A stretch of DNA of 24,578 nucleotides, from the IMG/VR virus record IMGVR_UViG_3300031673_000460, positions 1 to 24,578 of that record. The stretch is one strand, 5' to 3'. This DNA comes from a virus. Below are positions 22,927 through 24,578 of the stretch, piece by piece. Made by a program: the position numbers and the translations under genes. The first letter of the stretch is position 1. Each line of letters starts with the position of its first letter. A model generated the notes under the pieces. It had not been told where the DNA came from. It made no database searches and saw nothing but the letters and a program-made list of their open reading frames with translations.

Positions 22927-23277
22927 ATGAAATACTTTTTTGAATTATCTTTAAGAGATACGAAACGAGCAACAGAAATTTTAAATGATCAACTATTTAA
23001 CGAAATAAAAATTGAGGCTATTAAATTTAATTATACAAATAGTTTTATAGTAGATACTTCGTTGGCTGATCTTCCCGACTTGGAACTAGAAATCGCTGAA
23101 ATTTTTACCGATTGTAGGATTGAGTTTTCCGTTTATGCTAATTGCGACACTTGTGAGGGTATAGGAAAAATCGAGGTTATGAATTGCCGAGATCAATCAA
23201 GTGAGTGTTGCGGGGGCTGTATAAAGTTAGAAGATTGTAACGACTGTGAGGGTGGTAAAATTAAAATAGAATTTTAA
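22927..23277 (+). CDS. Putative zinc-finger protein, DnaJ-type CxxC repeats
   Basis: The 116-residue protein starts one base after the previous stop. The first 68 residues form a mixed alpha/beta domain. The C-terminal 45 residues hold eight cysteines: C73-DT-C76-EGIGKI, C87, C94-C95-GG-C98, and C104-ND-C107-EGGKI. The CxxCxGxG pattern is that of the DnaJ zinc domain, which holds two zinc ions and binds unfolded protein or nucleic acid. No J-domain is present, so it is not a chaperone of DnaJ type. Nucleic-acid or protein binding is inferred. Confidence 0.6.
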   Translation: MKYFFELSLRDTKRATEILNDQLFNEIKIEAIKFNYTNSFIVDTSLADLPDLELEIAEIFTDCRIEFSVYANCDTCEGIGKIEVMNCRDQSSECCGGCIKLEDCNDCEGGKIKIEF

Positions 23278-23310
23278 CAAGTGTTGAACAAAATTTAACA
23301 AACGTCAACA

Positions 23311-23345
23311 AAGGAAAGGAAAGGAAAGGAAAGTAAAGTAAAGTA
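23311..23345 (+). repeat. Pentanucleotide tandem repeat (AAGGA)x4 (AAGTA)x3
   Basis: Seven adjacent five-base units, four AAGGA then three AAGTA, lie ten bases upstream of the ATG at 23356. The purine-rich GGA units could act as Shine-Dalgarno-like sites, and copy-number change would shift their spacing to the start codon. Confidence 0.9.
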
Positions 23346-23355
23346 AATATATTAT

Positions 23356-23721
23356 ATGATTAAAATATCTACTCGGTTAGTTTTTTTAATTTTCAGGATC
23401 GCGATTAAAATTCCTTTATCCTATCGAGGTTACTTACAGGGAAAAAACGAAAAGAAAATTTGGTTTAAATACAGGAGTACAAAATGTCTAGGTACTTTTT
23501 ATTTTGAATTTTTGGGTGTCGTTGTTATGAAGAGATACAAACCAACAAATAAAATACCGTACGAGAGGGTTAAAAACATCAAAAATAATATACCTGAGTT
23601 TAATTTTTTAAATTGTGATCTTTATAACTGTAAAAATTGGGGAGTTAAAAGGTCAAAATACTACTTAATCGACTACGGAATTAACGAAAAGATCAGTAAA
23701 ATGTATAAAAATAAAAATTAA
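23356..23721 (+). CDS. Minimal protein-kinase-like protein
   Basis: The 121-residue protein retains, in order, elements of a kinase fold: RIAIKIP with Lys18 (like VAIK), QGKNE with Glu32 in a helix, a hinge-like FEFLGVVVMKRY (50-61), FNFLNCDLYNCKNWG with Asp88 and Asn94 (like HRDLxxxN but with one extra residue before the Asn), and LIDYG at 104-108 (like DFG). Kinases normally need over 250 residues, so this is a strongly reduced version. The glycine-rich loop is not seen. It may be an active mini-kinase, a pseudokinase or a phage protein that binds host kinases. No TAnnTTTG promoter is directly upstream, so it probably depends on read-through and the repeat at 23311. Confidence 0.5.
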   Translation: MIKISTRLVFLIFRIAIKIPLSYRGYLQGKNEKKIWFKYRSTKCLGTFYFEFLGVVVMKRYKPTNKIPYERVKNIKNNIPEFNFLNCDLYNCKNWGVKRSKYYLIDYGINEKISKMYKNKN

Positions 23722-23796
23722 TTACATTTTTTTTACTCCTGAAACCCCTATAAAATAAGGAAACTTAAAAATAAATCGAAATTAAATCTATTATCG

Positions 23797-23829
23797 TTTG
23801 GAAGTATATACAAATTTAACTTATATTTG
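23797..23829 (+). promoter_or_regulatory. Bacteroidota-type promoter
   Basis: TTTG at 23797-23800, a 21-base spacer, then TATATTTG at 23822-23829, in the shared context AAATTTAACTTATATTTGTACC. An in-frame ATG at 23798 lies inside it and is not a start. Confidence 0.85.
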
Positions 23830-23869
23830 TACCAACAAAGAAACAAACAAACAATTTAAAACAAACAAA

Positions 23870-24121
23870 ATGGAAAATTTAAAAATAGGATCAGAAATTA
23901 AAATGACTTGCAAAAATAACGTAACTAACGAATTGTATGCAGAACACGTTTGGAAAATTACAAACATAACAGACAAAAATGTGATGTACACTAAAGGAAC
24001 TGTTTACAGAACTCAATATAAAACTATAAGTATAGAAAGAATTAGCATAAAAAAATTAGCTAAATTTTTAGCCTGTGGAATGGTTGAGGGAGATACAACT
24101 TGGACTTTAACAGAAATGTAA
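23870..24121 (+). CDS. Small beta-type hypothetical protein
   Basis: ATG 23870 follows the leader TTTAAAACAAACAAA, giving 83 residues; an upstream in-frame ATG sits in the promoter. The start MENLKIGSEIKM resembles LKNIQIGSNVQM at the start of the gene at 24405, suggesting related proteins. Beta patterning continues (HVWKITNITDKNVMYTKG), and the end is helical then WTLTEM. No family is recognised. Confidence 0.75.
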   Translation: MENLKIGSEIKMTCKNNVTNELYAEHVWKITNITDKNVMYTKGTVYRTQYKTISIERISIKKLAKFLACGMVEGDTTWTLTEM

Positions 24122-24132
24122 AAAAATTAAAA

Positions 24133-24152
24133 AGGGGGGGCAATAACCCCCT
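24133..24152 (+). terminator. G/C-stem hairpin between small genes
   Basis: AGGGGG pairs with CCCCCT around a GGCAATAA loop, 11 bases after a stop. It resembles the hairpin at 21873 and the core of the terminator at 8583, but only a weak T-rich stretch follows. Confidence 0.5.
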
Positions 24153-24192
24153 CTATTTATAAACTTTTTAAAACAAAGAAAAAAAAAACGAC

Positions 24193-24375
24193 ATGAATAT
24201 TTATACAGAAATAGAAGAGGGACAAACATTAGAAAACAACTTTACAGGTAATCAGTTCGGAGTTGTTAAAGTTCAGGACGAATTTATAACACTTGAAAGA
24301 GGCGGGGAATTTTTTACTTATACTGAAAACGAAATAAGATCAAAATTTGAGTTTTATTTTTCATACGAATATTAA
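24193..24375 (+). CDS. Small acidic hypothetical protein
   Basis: The 60-residue protein is preceded by an A-rich stretch ending AAAAAACGAC-ATG. It is acidic and beta-patterned (NIYTEIEEGQTLENNFTGN, FGVVKVQDEFITLERGGEFF), ending in aromatic residues (FEFYFSYEY). No family is recognised. Confidence 0.65.
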   Translation: MNIYTEIEEGQTLENNFTGNQFGVVKVQDEFITLERGGEFFTYTENEIRSKFEFYFSYEY

Positions 24376-24404
24376 ACAAACATTAATTTTTAAAACATAA
24401 CAAA

Positions 24405-24578
24405 ATGAAAGCAACTTTAAAAAACATACAAATAGGATCTAACGTACAAATGGGGAAAATCACTATGCTAGTTACTAATGAAACAAAAAAAGACTTTAGG
24501 GGTTTTCATGTTTACAAGGGTAGAGCTAGGGACATTTTAATAAGTAAAAGTAATTTTTCCAACCCTCATTACATGGAG
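24405..24578 (+). CDS. Hypothetical protein, 3' end beyond window
   Basis: The gene starts after the perfect leader TTTTAAAACATAACAAA-ATG and is open through all 58 codons to the window edge, so it is incomplete. The start LKNIQIGSNVQM resembles that of the protein encoded at 23870, followed by a VTNE in both. The rest is basic (KKDFRGFHVYKGRARDILI). No family is recognised. Confidence 0.75.
   Translation, partial: MKATLKNIQIGSNVQMGKITMLVTNETKKDFRGFHVYKGRARDILISKSNFSNPHYME

Noticed and set aside
23311-23345. CRISPR-like repeat
   Set aside because: The units are five bases with no spacers; it is a simple tandem repeat.
23798-23869. N-terminal extension of the gene at 23870
   Set aside because: The extension spans the promoter -33 and -7 elements, so it would not be in the mRNA.
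1-24578. General avoidance of all four-base palindromes
   Set aside because: GATC, GTAC, CGCG, TCGA and TGCA are present, many often; only some words seem to be missing.

Overview
The window looks like part of a tailed double-stranded DNA phage (or an intact prophage; no integrase or bacterial flank is visible) infecting a member of the Bacteroidota, probably Flavobacteriia-like. The evidence is: every convincing gene is on the + strand and tightly packed; the DNA is AT-rich; the promoters carry the Bacteroidota -7 box TAnnTTTG; and most genes lack a Shine-Dalgarno site and are preceded instead by an A-rich leader of the type AACATAACAAA-ATG. Recognisable phage genes are tail-fibre-like protein, lysis proteins, replicative helicase, NinG, annealing protein plus exonuclease, and both terminase subunits. 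No tRNA, rRNA, insertion sequence or CRISPR array was seen.

Layout. (1) 1-6803: end of the late structural block, with a tail/baseplate-like protein cut by the window edge, large beta-rich tail proteins and small companions. (2) 6818-8549: lysis cassette with a membrane/coiled-coil protein, a two-helix holin candidate, a single-protein spanin candidate and an L,D-transpeptidase-like cell-wall enzyme, closed by a strong terminator at 8583-8623. (3) 8665-14439: replication operon opened by a TTTG-N20-TATGTTTG promoter, with small unknowns, a nuclease-like protein, a DUF4373/DnaD-like initiator, DnaB helicase, NinG, a GP88-family protein and a helical protein. (4) 14482-16780: recombination operon with a conserved unknown, Sak/DUF1071 annealing protein, YqaJ-type exonuclease, SSB-like DUF3127 protein and a small HTH protein, ended by a terminator. 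(5) 16811-17731: small early unknowns. (6) 17776-21430: a promoter-like box followed at once by a 28-bp RNA hairpin and seven T's, then a packaging/modification operon (membrane protein, ParB-like protein, TET-associated-type glycosyltransferase, small and large terminase). (7) 21516-24578: at least three short transcription units of small unknown proteins, each with its own TAnnTTTG promoter, including a zinc-finger-like protein and a 121-aa protein that looks like a minimal protein-kinase fold; the last gene runs off the window.

The most interesting items are the hairpin RNA/attenuator at 17788-17862; the ParB-like/glycosyltransferase pair joined to the terminase, which suggests DNA modification coupled to packaging; the miniature kinase-like protein at 23356; the single-protein spanin; and the apparent complete absence of the words GGCC, CCGG and CCAG/CTGG, a pattern of restriction-site avoidance. 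All functional calls come from reading the translations and were not confirmed by database search.
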